DNA of 64,000 nt from a virus, in the IMG/VR virus record IMGVR_UViG_3300024262_000017, positions 58,546 through 122,545 of that record; one strand, 5' to 3'. The notes beneath the pieces are model-generated. The model had not been told where the DNA came from, did no database searches, and was given only the letters and a program-made list of their open reading frames with translations. The position numbers and the translations under genes were made by a program. This document shows, piece after piece, positions 17,801 to 25,369 of the stretch (positions are counted from its first letter, which is position 1; each line of letters starts with the position of its first letter).

Positions 17801-18282
17801 CGAACAAATACGTTGTTGGCACCACTTCGACGACCAGCAATAACATCCCCGTGGTCGCGAAGCGTGGCATTTGTTTCAATGGTGAACGCCCCTCCACCCA
17901 CTGCATCATAGTACACATAAGTAGCTGGTACGCTAGACCCGGGAGCTCCACCACCACCTTCAGCTAGAGACAGCAATGGGATGATGTAAAAGTCACGTGC
18001 CGCAGGTGTGCCACCATTGTCGTTCACATCAAACTTACCTGTGACACTATCCCAAGCAACATGAGCATCAACATCAGCCATGATGGTGAGTGCACGGTCA
18101 GAAGCGGCAGTAGCTTCTAAGAGGTCATACTGCTTGCGCACATCTTCAGTACGTGTGCGTAAGTTTTCCGAAGGGCGCTCGAAGGTATCCTCGTTCGCAT
18201 CTTCTCCGTTCTTGACCGGTTGGATAGCTTCTTTGTAATTGAAACCCGTGTCTTTATTCTGAACGTAATAGTCGAGCGGCAT
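14869..18282 (-). CDS. Tailspike/tail fibre with right-handed beta-helix
   Basis: The 1137-residue protein starts with a baseplate-attachment-like segment (MPLDYYVQNKDTGF), contains repeated histidine-rich Asp/Ala segments in the middle (HADADITAEAHAGT, HSDTDITAV, HAEGHITTAS), and from about residue 570 has the serial NxxxG/GNTI turns of a pectate-lyase-like parallel beta-helix (INGNTIVGYAG, ISGNVITPT, TFVGNTITIT, IVGNTIVST). Such proteins bind or degrade surface polysaccharide. The N-terminal and middle segments probably form the trimer stalk. GAGGGAAC precedes the start. The gene is the distal member of the tail operon. Confidence 0.85.
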   Translation of the reverse strand: MPLDYYVQNKDTGFNYKEAIQPVKNGEDANEDTFERPSENLRTRTEDVRKQYDLLEATAASDRALTIMADVDAHVAWDSVTGKFDVNDNGGTPAARDFYIIPLLSLAEGGGGAPGSSVPATYVYYDAVGGGAFTIETNATLRDHGDVIAGRRSGANNVFVRVDESTRTTGGVVISVEGASEVGPTFPADGPVIIVIEMELGGNTAADIIAALQAAGTHDTYINTGGTKTLVLAAGDCTAEVTQRRFGDGDIYDDGLGNIYHSYGAMDPEGIKIDNITLSSFFATAGNELGEGDVLVVNFTGADDRLNNQTDSTMTGMLKKLTSVAVPDRDTWLFERRHMVPICKVFDGNLYFLSGVMFESGKPGRLIPDPGDVSELRAEYEAHIAGTADQHADADITAEAHAGTGDPAVTTLPVTLPAASEVRTHISELLKTIDRHMDATVPNFQHSDTDITAVVRTDSPRSLSVGSPGSQLVEMLGHYNAHVNAGDGPLDKHAEGHITTASKVRDKFTLSGTDVGAQLGELADATDDHIDGSTMGYRHPYLHITDRPVVTVGDDAAKHDYVSLSAAVIALAALGGGDAILVADLVENVTITSVAPGTRVLGNGHSITGINDVSAVISVVGETAQRQPGLLFQDVSILANYDQQLVSIDTVTLVSATDEPENMPVTFRNCFFQTHSTGAEVAFLVRGTLYLFDCTVEGQAQTRPTFEFVTHAVTPQQYPSVLHVENCRINNFLQLVSVGSPSARYQTLRIIGCRIVDGVYSDSSNDRFLINLGTSDQMEITVLRNQIIAANGGFIKGSISNNRLGSIEGNYFGSTYAQDVEEMYAIEVSGGTKPLIIRDNQLWLNRKLCGIYGDDGVCIENNVLGSFGHNATSGITKHYGIRIGDGGDHTRINGNTIVGYAGTLTGANFVCIEVGVSGGSVRSAVQISNNDILAPFEYHGIRVYDSEDIRISGNVITPTSAAFTGEFYAIWVADSDRATISQNVCNGFGAYLDANNITFVGNTITITSASTYAVLVTGDDVTISGCTITGSIAGIRINAGADRYAIVGNTIVSTTYGIWIHSAASTEYGVVTGNNVTGTGTALYVENNCFLGLSGNVFQKATANAVSMPGTSNNIGVGIPGACTWTSNNWYSSATTH

Positions 18283-18297
18283 GTAAGTTCCCTCTTT

Positions 18298-18807
18298 CTA
18301 CGACAGGATCTGGAAGCGCCAAGTGTATTCGATGGAGATTGAACTGGTTTTTTCAAGCTGACCGTGAAGCTGTCTTGCATACATCAATACTCCAGTAATA
18401 CCTACAGCCGTAGGGTCATCGTTATTACCACGAGAAAAAAGGCCTATCTCCTGATAAGTGTAGCCATTACCTTCCCCTGATTCAATCGTCATTTGACATT
18501 CAATTTCACCAGTAGAAAGGTTGACTGAGAAAGGTTGGTCACAGGCTTTTTTGAAAGCCACCACATCCAACGTAGTATCATTGACATCGGGTGAGGTAGA
18601 ACCTGTGCCTGCATAGATAGCCCAGATTTTTGTTTCTTCATAGTCATCTGGCGTGGTTGCCTGTGAAATGAGCCTGGTTATAGCTTGTCGAGCTCCAATG
18701 CATACGAGGTTTGATTTCTCTTCTCGATAGAGCTCAGCACCACTCACTGCGTCCAGAACACGAACACACACATGACCTTTGAGTTTAACATTGTCTACGA
18801 ATTGCAT
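18298..18807 (-). CDS. Tail fibre/baseplate-associated protein
   Basis: The 169-residue product is beta-rich and has VCIGARQAITRLI, IWAIYAGTGSTSPDVNDT and a YQEIGLFS segment, similar in layout to small phage tail fibre or baseplate-fibre connector proteins. It lies between a baseplate protein and the tailspike. AGGAG precedes ATG 18807. The exact role is inferred from position. Confidence 0.65.
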   Translation of the reverse strand: MQFVDNVKLKGHVCVRVLDAVSGAELYREEKSNLVCIGARQAITRLISQATTPDDYEETKIWAIYAGTGSTSPDVNDTTLDVVAFKKACDQPFSVNLSTGEIECQMTIESGEGNGYTYQEIGLFSRGNNDDPTAVGITGVLMYARQLHGQLEKTSSISIEYTWRFQILS

Positions 18808-18860
18808 TCTGTTCTCCTGGCAGAATAGTAGGACGCTCTGCGTACCGAATCAAGGAATTC

Positions 18861-20684
18861 CTAGTAAACCTGAATTTGAACACCCCAGTCAATAGCACTC
18901 AGGCGTTCATGCCCATTTTCGCAGGCGTAAAGAGTCCAGTCATCGTTGTCAGCAGCCAAAGCAGCATCTAATAAAACAACTTGAGCTGATTGAATGCCAA
19001 TAATCTCATGGTATTCATTACCTGTTGAGCCCTTCCGAACCCAACGTCCCACGTCCCCAAAATCAAACACGTCAGCCCCAACATCGAGGGTGTTTGTTGG
19101 TACCACTCCTCCCCAGTCTCCTACACCAGTGGCTAGTTCTCGTACTCGATGAGTTGGGTCAATACCCCCAAGAGAAATTGGGGTCTTTCCATTTTCAAAT
19201 CGAGTAACAATTGGGTCGGTGAGTTCATTCTTTACAGTGATACCCCCGACAGAATAGTAGTAGTAGTCACCAATTTTCCAAGACTTCTCCCCTACCTTGA
19301 GGCTCCCATCTATGGCTGACATCTGTTCCGTGTACAGTACCGAAGCCTTGATATCCACGTCAGTACTGTCATCCTGTGCAATGTATATTCGGTCAGAGAA
19401 AACAAGGCCAGGCTCCAGATATAAAAGGGTATACGCTGACTTCCCCACAAGAATGATTTGCCGAACATCTAAATCAAGCCTTGGAAATGGTAGGATATCA
19501 CTAAGCAGCACCTGGCTATCAAACACAACAGCAAAAGTGTGATGCCGCAAGAACCGTTCGAAGACGACATAGGAAAACAGATGTCGGAAAGATGGACGCC
19601 CTGACACTGGCACGAAGCCATCATCGTCTGCGCCTACAAAGAACCCGGGGTCGCCAATCTTCACAAGGCCCGGGGGGTTATTTACTTGGTTTTCATATAA
19701 GTCTGGGTCTACTACCCGCCGACTCTTTGATTCATCTGGGAGAATGGTGGGTGGGACGGTAGTGTCAAACCACCACGTTGGGTCTTGGATGTAATCGTAG
19801 ACAGAGAACACTTTAGACAGGTGTTCAAAAGAAATGAACTCTAATGTTCCCCAGTTACTTTCATCCAACACATCATCTCGCAAGGGTATCAATACATCAA
19901 ATTGATAGCGTCGTTCATTCGTCACTACTACCTGGTACCGCACGTCTGAGGTGTCTACGCTTTGAAGGATTTCTCCATCTTCTCGAATAACAGGTAAGCC
20001 AATGATGACATTCAAGGCACTCGTCAGGTGCTGCACTGTGGGGCCGAGCACGAAGTATTGAATGACACCTTGAATGAGTGCCCGGTAGGCTTCCGATGAA
20101 GGCTCAAAACGTTTAATCAGATACCCATAAGTAAGGTACATATCATACTGGTCAATTTGGGTATCAGGAATCCAGATAGCCAATTCTCGTTCTGTATGAA
20201 TTGTTCCATCATCATCCACCACCCGGACAACACGCGAAGCCATACCTGGGATTGGGTTCCCCGCACCATCCCAATCAAACGGGTCATCATTGAATACTAG
20301 ATAATCTTCTTCTCCACTGCTATCGACACTAAAGTCGATGTTCTTTTCCAAGATAGTAGTAGGGTCGAATATCTTGTTGTACAAAAAGGAAGCACCCTTG
20401 ATTGGGTAGGAAGTTACTTCAAACAAAAATTTACTATCACTCGGTCGGTAGGTAACGTGGTCTTCACGCACCGTGATGAGCTTGAAAAACTCCTTCTGAA
20501 ACACAGGTATTTCTCGTGCAGAAATGTTGAGGATGCTTGATACCAATTCCAAATAGGCCTGTCCAATGAGTATCTCAGTACCTTCATACATCGCACGAAT
20601 TTGTTCGTGGTCTTTGAAGAACCGAGTCCAAAGATCGCTAAGACCATGGATGAAATTGGTCTTGCTCTCAGAAATGTTGGCCAT
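18861..20684 (-). CDS. Large baseplate-associated structural protein
   Basis: ATG 20684 (MANISESKTNF) is preceded by GGAGGGG and lies next to the upstream stop. The 607-residue protein has an N-terminal helical part (about 1-75) and then beta-rich repeats with many Asp/Tyr turns. Position directly after the J-like wedge protein matches the slot of a wedge protein (Mu gp48/T4 gp7-like place), but I see no diagnostic motif. Confidence 0.65.
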   Translation of the reverse strand: MANISESKTNFIHGLSDLWTRFFKDHEQIRAMYEGTEILIGQAYLELVSSILNISAREIPVFQKEFFKLITVREDHVTYRPSDSKFLFEVTSYPIKGASFLYNKIFDPTTILEKNIDFSVDSSGEEDYLVFNDDPFDWDGAGNPIPGMASRVVRVVDDDGTIHTERELAIWIPDTQIDQYDMYLTYGYLIKRFEPSSEAYRALIQGVIQYFVLGPTVQHLTSALNVIIGLPVIREDGEILQSVDTSDVRYQVVVTNERRYQFDVLIPLRDDVLDESNWGTLEFISFEHLSKVFSVYDYIQDPTWWFDTTVPPTILPDESKSRRVVDPDLYENQVNNPPGLVKIGDPGFFVGADDDGFVPVSGRPSFRHLFSYVVFERFLRHHTFAVVFDSQVLLSDILPFPRLDLDVRQIILVGKSAYTLLYLEPGLVFSDRIYIAQDDSTDVDIKASVLYTEQMSAIDGSLKVGEKSWKIGDYYYYSVGGITVKNELTDPIVTRFENGKTPISLGGIDPTHRVRELATGVGDWGGVVPTNTLDVGADVFDFGDVGRWVRKGSTGNEYHEIIGIQSAQVVLLDAALAADNDDWTLYACENGHERLSAIDWGVQIQVY

Positions 20685-20685
20685 A

Positions 20686-23034
20686 CTACCCCTCCAGGTT
20701 TGTGAATGTAATGAGGTCAGCAACGGTGAGGTAGCGCACGGTGTTGTCACTTACACCCTGGCTCAGGGGTTCATCTAAACGATACCGGTCTGCTAATGGG
20801 TTATTTGGATTAGGTATTGCATCCGTGTTGGGGTCGATGATGTAGCTTGCATCCATGGAAACTTCACCACTCGTTTTGAAGTAAATGATTCTACCATCTG
20901 GAGCCAGCAGCTGGTAATAAATTTCCGTGGGTTCGACGTAGCCAATTTCTGAGTATGTTTCTCTGATGAACGTAAGGATATCAGAGATGTCGATGTTTTC
21001 CTTGGTACTAAAGGTGTTTACGTGTTCGGTGAGCGCAGTCTTCGCAGCAGCCTCATCCAAAGCTGTCGTTGCAGATTGCTTTAGTCGATACCTTATTTCT
21101 AGGGTAAGGTATACAGGATTAAGGCCTCTGGGAATAACACTGCCACACAAAATGCGTCGGTCAGTTCCTACCATGAATGCCCAGATGGAATCATACCCAG
21201 AGAGGGCATCATAGGTGACCGTCAGCACACTGTCATTGAAGTACTTTTTATTCTCTGGGTCACCAATGGTGTTCTCCCACCCAACATCTAACTCAGTCAC
21301 TTGCCAACCTGACTGTGCTGCTTCTGGGTTGTGACTTACAAGACGGAATTCCAAGTAAGCAGCTGTAATTTGTTCCACTGGTTCTACGTTGATTCGATTT
21401 GGAAAACGTACACGACCATCAGTATCGACAATTCCTCCTGGGTAGGCGCCCCCAGGCATAGATACATCCGTGACTCGATAAATAGGACGAGCTGGCAACA
21501 AGATACGCCCATCATTCTGAATCGTTTTCGTGAACTGCCCACTATATCGTACGTCTCCTGTGAAAGACCCGTTGGGACCTGCGCTAATCTTGTTGTTGTA
21601 GTCAGGAGAATTATCACCAATGGTGTAAGCAACGGGTCGTGTAATCAGCTGCCACTCTAGCGCAGTCTCCGTAACAAAGTCATAGGAGAAGCCGTCAACG
21701 ACGACTTCGTTGTTACCTGTATCCACTGACAATATTTTTCCCGTACCCAAGTTTTCTCGTGGGTTAGCAGAAGACACGACTCGAATGTATTTTCCAATGT
21801 CTCCACCGTCTTCAACAGCAGCATCAACAAATGTGTAATCTGGTGTTGGTGTACCAGCACTCTTAACTTTGTTGAATGCACCGTCACGTCTGATGTCACC
21901 ATCCGTATAAGTTCCAGCCACGAGTGGCATGGCTCTCGGAAAAGGTGAACGGCGGGAAACAAACAACCCGTAAGGGGATACCTCTTTGATGATGAACATG
22001 TCTGGTTCATATGATTCGATGGCATTATCAAATTTCAGAATGTCACCAGGCTGAATGTTGTAAGTTTCAAAATTCGTTTCGGGGATGATACCCGATGCTG
22101 CATTCACGATAGAAGGATCTCGGAAAGCATAGTACCCTTCTCGGGGGTCAGTGAATGCTCCTCCGACAATCCCACTGAACGTTCGGGCTTCTAAGATGGG
22201 TGTTCTCAAGTAGGCATCTACATAACCACCTGCATGGATGCGTGTGTTAGTTGCTCCTTCAAGAACTAAGTCCCGAATCATTTCAGGTTCGCCATAACCA
22301 ATGACTATGACATCGTCTATTTCACTGAAATTGTCTTTCAAAGTTGCATCAATGGAGCGTGCGCTGTTGAGGTCCCGGACTGTAATGGCTGTTTCTGATC
22401 GGCTCAGCATTTCAGATGTAGTTTCTACGCCACCTCCCCCCGAAAAGGTTGCATCATTTTCTACCCGTGTAACGTAAGGACTGAAGCGGGTGTAGTCTAC
22501 AAACGAACCCTCATCAATGTTGTATGCAACCCCGGTACGGATAGCCACAACAGGCACTTCAATTGTGTACGCCACAATAGCCCCAGAAGAGTCAATGATG
22601 GGGAGCATATCTTCTTCAGCGTAAAACAGACTGTCTATTGCATCTACTACAAAAACTAAGCCAGTCGTTTTGTAGAACTTTGTGGTGATGGGAACGGTTA
22701 CATCTGTAGCCTGGCTAAAATAGATGACCACGTTTCCCCGGGCATACCGACCCTGCTTCCTGAAAATAAACCAGTTGGAAAGTATCTCATCAACTGCATC
22801 ATCGACGTCAGTTCCTGCTAGTTTACCCAGTAAAAGGAGAGACTGTCGTGCTCGGATGGTATCCTTTTCCGACCGAAGGTAAGCAAAGATATTTCCAAGA
22901 GCAACCACAGCAAAATCTCGTAGAGCTCCGCCCTTACTGAAGTCAACACCGGGCATACGATCTGTAAGAAACTGCTCCAAAATATTTTCAGCATCAATAC
23001 GATCTTGCTCAGTGATGGTAATGGTTTCAGCCAT
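20686..23034 (-). CDS. Baseplate J-like wedge protein
   Basis: The 782-residue protein matches the baseplate-J (Mu gp47, T4 gp6) pattern: N-terminal FLTDRMPGVDFSKGGALRDF (split across 22-41), the ETTSEMLSRSETAITVRDLNS segment near 210, and C-terminal VNTFSTKENIDISDILTFIR followed by IGYVEPTEI. It forms the wedge ring that changes shape at contraction. A large Gly/Asp-rich beta domain is inserted in the middle (about 290-600), longer than in the small P2/Mu forms. It follows the gp25-like gene, as is usual. Confidence 0.85.
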   Translation of the reverse strand: MAETITITEQDRIDAENILEQFLTDRMPGVDFSKGGALRDFAVVALGNIFAYLRSEKDTIRARQSLLLLGKLAGTDVDDAVDEILSNWFIFRKQGRYARGNVVIYFSQATDVTVPITTKFYKTTGLVFVVDAIDSLFYAEEDMLPIIDSSGAIVAYTIEVPVVAIRTGVAYNIDEGSFVDYTRFSPYVTRVENDATFSGGGGVETTSEMLSRSETAITVRDLNSARSIDATLKDNFSEIDDVIVIGYGEPEMIRDLVLEGATNTRIHAGGYVDAYLRTPILEARTFSGIVGGAFTDPREGYYAFRDPSIVNAASGIIPETNFETYNIQPGDILKFDNAIESYEPDMFIIKEVSPYGLFVSRRSPFPRAMPLVAGTYTDGDIRRDGAFNKVKSAGTPTPDYTFVDAAVEDGGDIGKYIRVVSSANPRENLGTGKILSVDTGNNEVVVDGFSYDFVTETALEWQLITRPVAYTIGDNSPDYNNKISAGPNGSFTGDVRYSGQFTKTIQNDGRILLPARPIYRVTDVSMPGGAYPGGIVDTDGRVRFPNRINVEPVEQITAAYLEFRLVSHNPEAAQSGWQVTELDVGWENTIGDPENKKYFNDSVLTVTYDALSGYDSIWAFMVGTDRRILCGSVIPRGLNPVYLTLEIRYRLKQSATTALDEAAAKTALTEHVNTFSTKENIDISDILTFIRETYSEIGYVEPTEIYYQLLAPDGRIIYFKTSGEVSMDASYIIDPNTDAIPNPNNPLADRYRLDEPLSQGVSDNTVRYLTVADLITFTNLEG

Positions 23035-23037
23035 TGC

Positions 23038-23487
23038 CTACTCCATAATCTGGGGTAGCAAAACCTTCACAGATACCCCGGCGACATTCTTTAAGGTGAT
23101 GGTCAAGAATACACCATTCAATGAATCATCTGTGTAAACGTCATCTATCCTGGCTACGGACAAGCGTTCTTCATCATTCAAGGCATACTCAGCATCGTAT
23201 TCTTTGACCTTGGCTTCCGCTGCAATAACTGATCTCCTTGCAAGCGTAACTAAAGTACCACGGTCAACGTTACCCAGGAAAGCACTGGCCAAAGGTGTTC
23301 CATAATCAGGATCAGACAGGTCGGTTCCAAGACTTGTTAGCATACACTTGAGAAAACGATTTACCATTTTCTGTACACCACGCACACCAATACTTTTAGA
23401 GTATGCACCAAACGTCAAACCTTGAATACCCGTTAGCTCTTCTTGTGGTACACCTTCAAAATGTATGTCAAAGGTCTTAATGGTCAT
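23038..23487 (-). CDS. gp25-like baseplate wedge protein
   Basis: The 149-residue product has the size and core of the T4 gp25/P2 W lysozyme-like wedge family: LTSLGTDLSDPDYGTPL (about 51-67), RRSVIAAEAKVKEYD and a C-terminal strand pair ending VSVKVLLPQI. It connects sheath and wedge. Its ATG overlaps the stop of the amidase gene and it is followed after 3 bp by the J-like gene. Confidence 0.83.
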   Translation of the reverse strand: MTIKTFDIHFEGVPQEELTGIQGLTFGAYSKSIGVRGVQKMVNRFLKCMLTSLGTDLSDPDYGTPLASAFLGNVDRGTLVTLARRSVIAAEAKVKEYDAEYALNDEERLSVARIDDVYTDDSLNGVFLTITLKNVAGVSVKVLLPQIME

Positions 23488-24584
23488 AGAGGTTTCCCAT
23501 CATTCAGTTCTCCTGTGTCGGGATTATACAACACACCTACATTGTTTTCTTGTGGTGTGGGAACTGCTTTGATGTTGTTGTCTCTGATAAAAGCTGCTAA
23601 CGACCTTCCCGTTTCTTCCACTGCACCCATAGCAAACAAAGCTGCGTTGGTTCCGAATGCTCCTCGGTCTAAGAAACTGTAAGCCATACCACGTGCCAGC
23701 CCTGCCTGCGCGGCTGCAGCTCCTTGTATCCGAGACATCTCCAGAAATGATGTCCCCGGCGCTGCTGCCAAAGCCATCAGTTCTCCCACCTTCGTTGCTG
23801 CATCGGCACGAGGGTCGAAGGGAGCTTGGTAATAACCTCCGGTTGGTGGTGTTGCACTAAGCTTTGTAAGGCATTCATTTGCACGAGCAATGAGTTGTTT
23901 TAATTTCGAGTCAGTCACGACCCCCTTAGACTTCTTAGTAATCCAGGCATCAACTTTTTCATTAGGAAGAAGAGTCGAGTGATTGAATACGGTCTTGTCC
24001 GTGATAGGCATTCCACTAATGGCTGCAATGGTAGCCATCAATTGAGCTACTGCTTCCAAAGCTGCCGGCGTAAATTCTTGACCTACAGCGCCTTCAATCT
24101 CCACACCAACGCTTTCAGTATTCAAAGGAGACCTTGAAGTACCTGTGTGAAAGGCCAAGTCAGCCAGGTCTACCATTTGGATAAGCGCACCTGATTGACC
24201 AATAATAAAATGTGTTGAAGCTATTCTGTTTGCCTGAACAAATTCCCGGATAAGATTGTCTAAGCGAGCAGCCTTGGCAACTCTACCAGGACGATGAAGC
24301 ACAAAGTATTTTGTTTCTTCAACTACATAAGCACCTGGGCGGAAACGTGTAGAGTGTGCGGCAATAAACGTAGCCCCTTTTAGAATCTTACGAAGTTCAG
24401 GAGACACTCCACTCTTGGAATTCGTACGGTTGTTTACATAAGCGCTCGCGTTCTTCGTAATCTGTGTCATCTTGTCGCGAACAAGTCTTTCGTATTGCTT
24501 AACAATCTCCGTACGAGCAGCATCTTCCTCATCTGAAGGAGACTTTCCTGTTGCTACCAGATCGTCTGTAATCATTTTTGCCAT
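23484..24584 (-). CDS. Tail-associated N-acetylmuramoyl-L-alanine amidase
   Basis: The 366-residue protein has an amidase_2 core from about residue 65 to 230: YFVLHRPG, STHFIIGQSGALIQMV, LAFHTGT, ESVGVEIEG, FNHSTLLPNEKVDAW, giving the His/His zinc ligands and the helper Glu. The C-terminal Ala-rich part ends with a short Asn/Pro-rich tail. Because it sits between sigma-like and gp25 genes in the baseplate operon, it most likely is a virion enzyme that opens peptidoglycan at infection rather than the release endolysin. AGGAAG precedes ATG 24584. Confidence 0.82.
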   Translation of the reverse strand: MAKMITDDLVATGKSPSDEEDAARTEIVKQYERLVRDKMTQITKNASAYVNNRTNSKSGVSPELRKILKGATFIAAHSTRFRPGAYVVEETKYFVLHRPGRVAKAARLDNLIREFVQANRIASTHFIIGQSGALIQMVDLADLAFHTGTSRSPLNTESVGVEIEGAVGQEFTPAALEAVAQLMATIAAISGMPITDKTVFNHSTLLPNEKVDAWITKKSKGVVTDSKLKQLIARANECLTKLSATPPTGGYYQAPFDPRADAATKVGELMALAAAPGTSFLEMSRIQGAAAAQAGLARGMAYSFLDRGAFGTNAALFAMGAVEETGRSLAAFIRDNNIKAVPTPQENNVGVLYNPDTGELNDGKPL

Positions 24585-24658
24585 CGAATTCCACTTCCTA
24601 AAGATTTTAGTTGCGCCCGTTTTTTCAAACTCGTCCTATTAGATGACGCAGTGCGTCA

Positions 24659-25369
24659 TTATGTAATGCCACCCCCTGTAACATCTTGAATTTTATCTAC
24701 TAATAAACGCTTTTGATAACTGAGTTGCCCTTGAGTCATTTTCAATTTTCGCATAAGTTGTGGGTTCTTCAAAGCCGGTGCACCCCCATACCCGGTGGTG
24801 TGTTCAAATATCTTTTTTTGCATTGGGGACAAATCATTGTAGACAAAGTCAATGGTGCCTGACTCACCATTATCAATATCAAAAATGGGAGCCGGCACAC
24901 CACTTTCAACGTGTTCTTTCCGCATCGACCTTTGGAAGTTTTGCAGAAAGGGCTTGGGCCAGCTAAGTTCCTGAGAAAGCTCATCTACGGTAGGCTCTCT
25001 ACCCAGCTTGTCTTCAAGGGCGGACTTTGCAATGTTGTGCGTGTGAAACTTGCGCGTTTTGTACTCAGGTAGCCGTGCGAGGTTTTGATGGGTATAATTG
25101 ATTCTCGACAACTTACGCAAGCGGTTCGTCACATGCGTTGCAAGCGCTGCTCCGCCTGTCGGGCTGTAAGAATGGATTGCTTCCATCGCTAGGCGTTTCC
25201 CTTCAAGCTCCAGGGCAGGGCGTGCAAGAGTGCCTTCTCCACCTGACCAGCGATTCACTTCCTTTTGAACTAAGGGATTCACTTGGTTTAGCAATGCAGC
25301 TGCGTTATTGTCTGTTGGCGCTTTTTTCCAAGTTTGCCAAAGAGCATAGTCTTGTTCCTTGTAACTCAT
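24659..25369 (-). CDS. Sigma-70-family-like factor (putative late sigma)
   Basis: The 236-residue protein has a region-2-like HSYSPTGGAALATHVTNRL (about 65-83), a region-3-like ALEDKLGREPTVDELSQEL (about 116-134) and a region-4-like C-terminus with SPMQKKIFEHTTGYGG then a helix-turn-helix-like LMRKLKMTQGQLSYQK (about 205-220). It would redirect host RNA polymerase to phage promoters. It is translated from ATG 25369, overlapping the hub stop by ATGA, so it is made together with tail proteins. T4 gp55 is the nearest functional parallel (inference). Confidence 0.75.
   Translation of the reverse strand: MSYKEQDYALWQTWKKAPTDNNAAALLNQVNPLVQKEVNRWSGGEGTLARPALELEGKRLAMEAIHSYSPTGGAALATHVTNRLRKLSRINYTHQNLARLPEYKTRKFHTHNIAKSALEDKLGREPTVDELSQELSWPKPFLQNFQRSMRKEHVESGVPAPIFDIDNGESGTIDFVYNDLSPMQKKIFEHTTGYGGAPALKNPQLMRKLKMTQGQLSYQKRLLVDKIQDVTGGGIT

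Noticed and set aside
24643-24659. Perfect palindrome ATGACGC-AGT-GCGTCAT after the sigma gene, as a terminator
   Set aside because: No T tract follows on the minus strand and the amidase gene lies directly downstream in the same operon; it may be a processing or operator site, but support is too thin.
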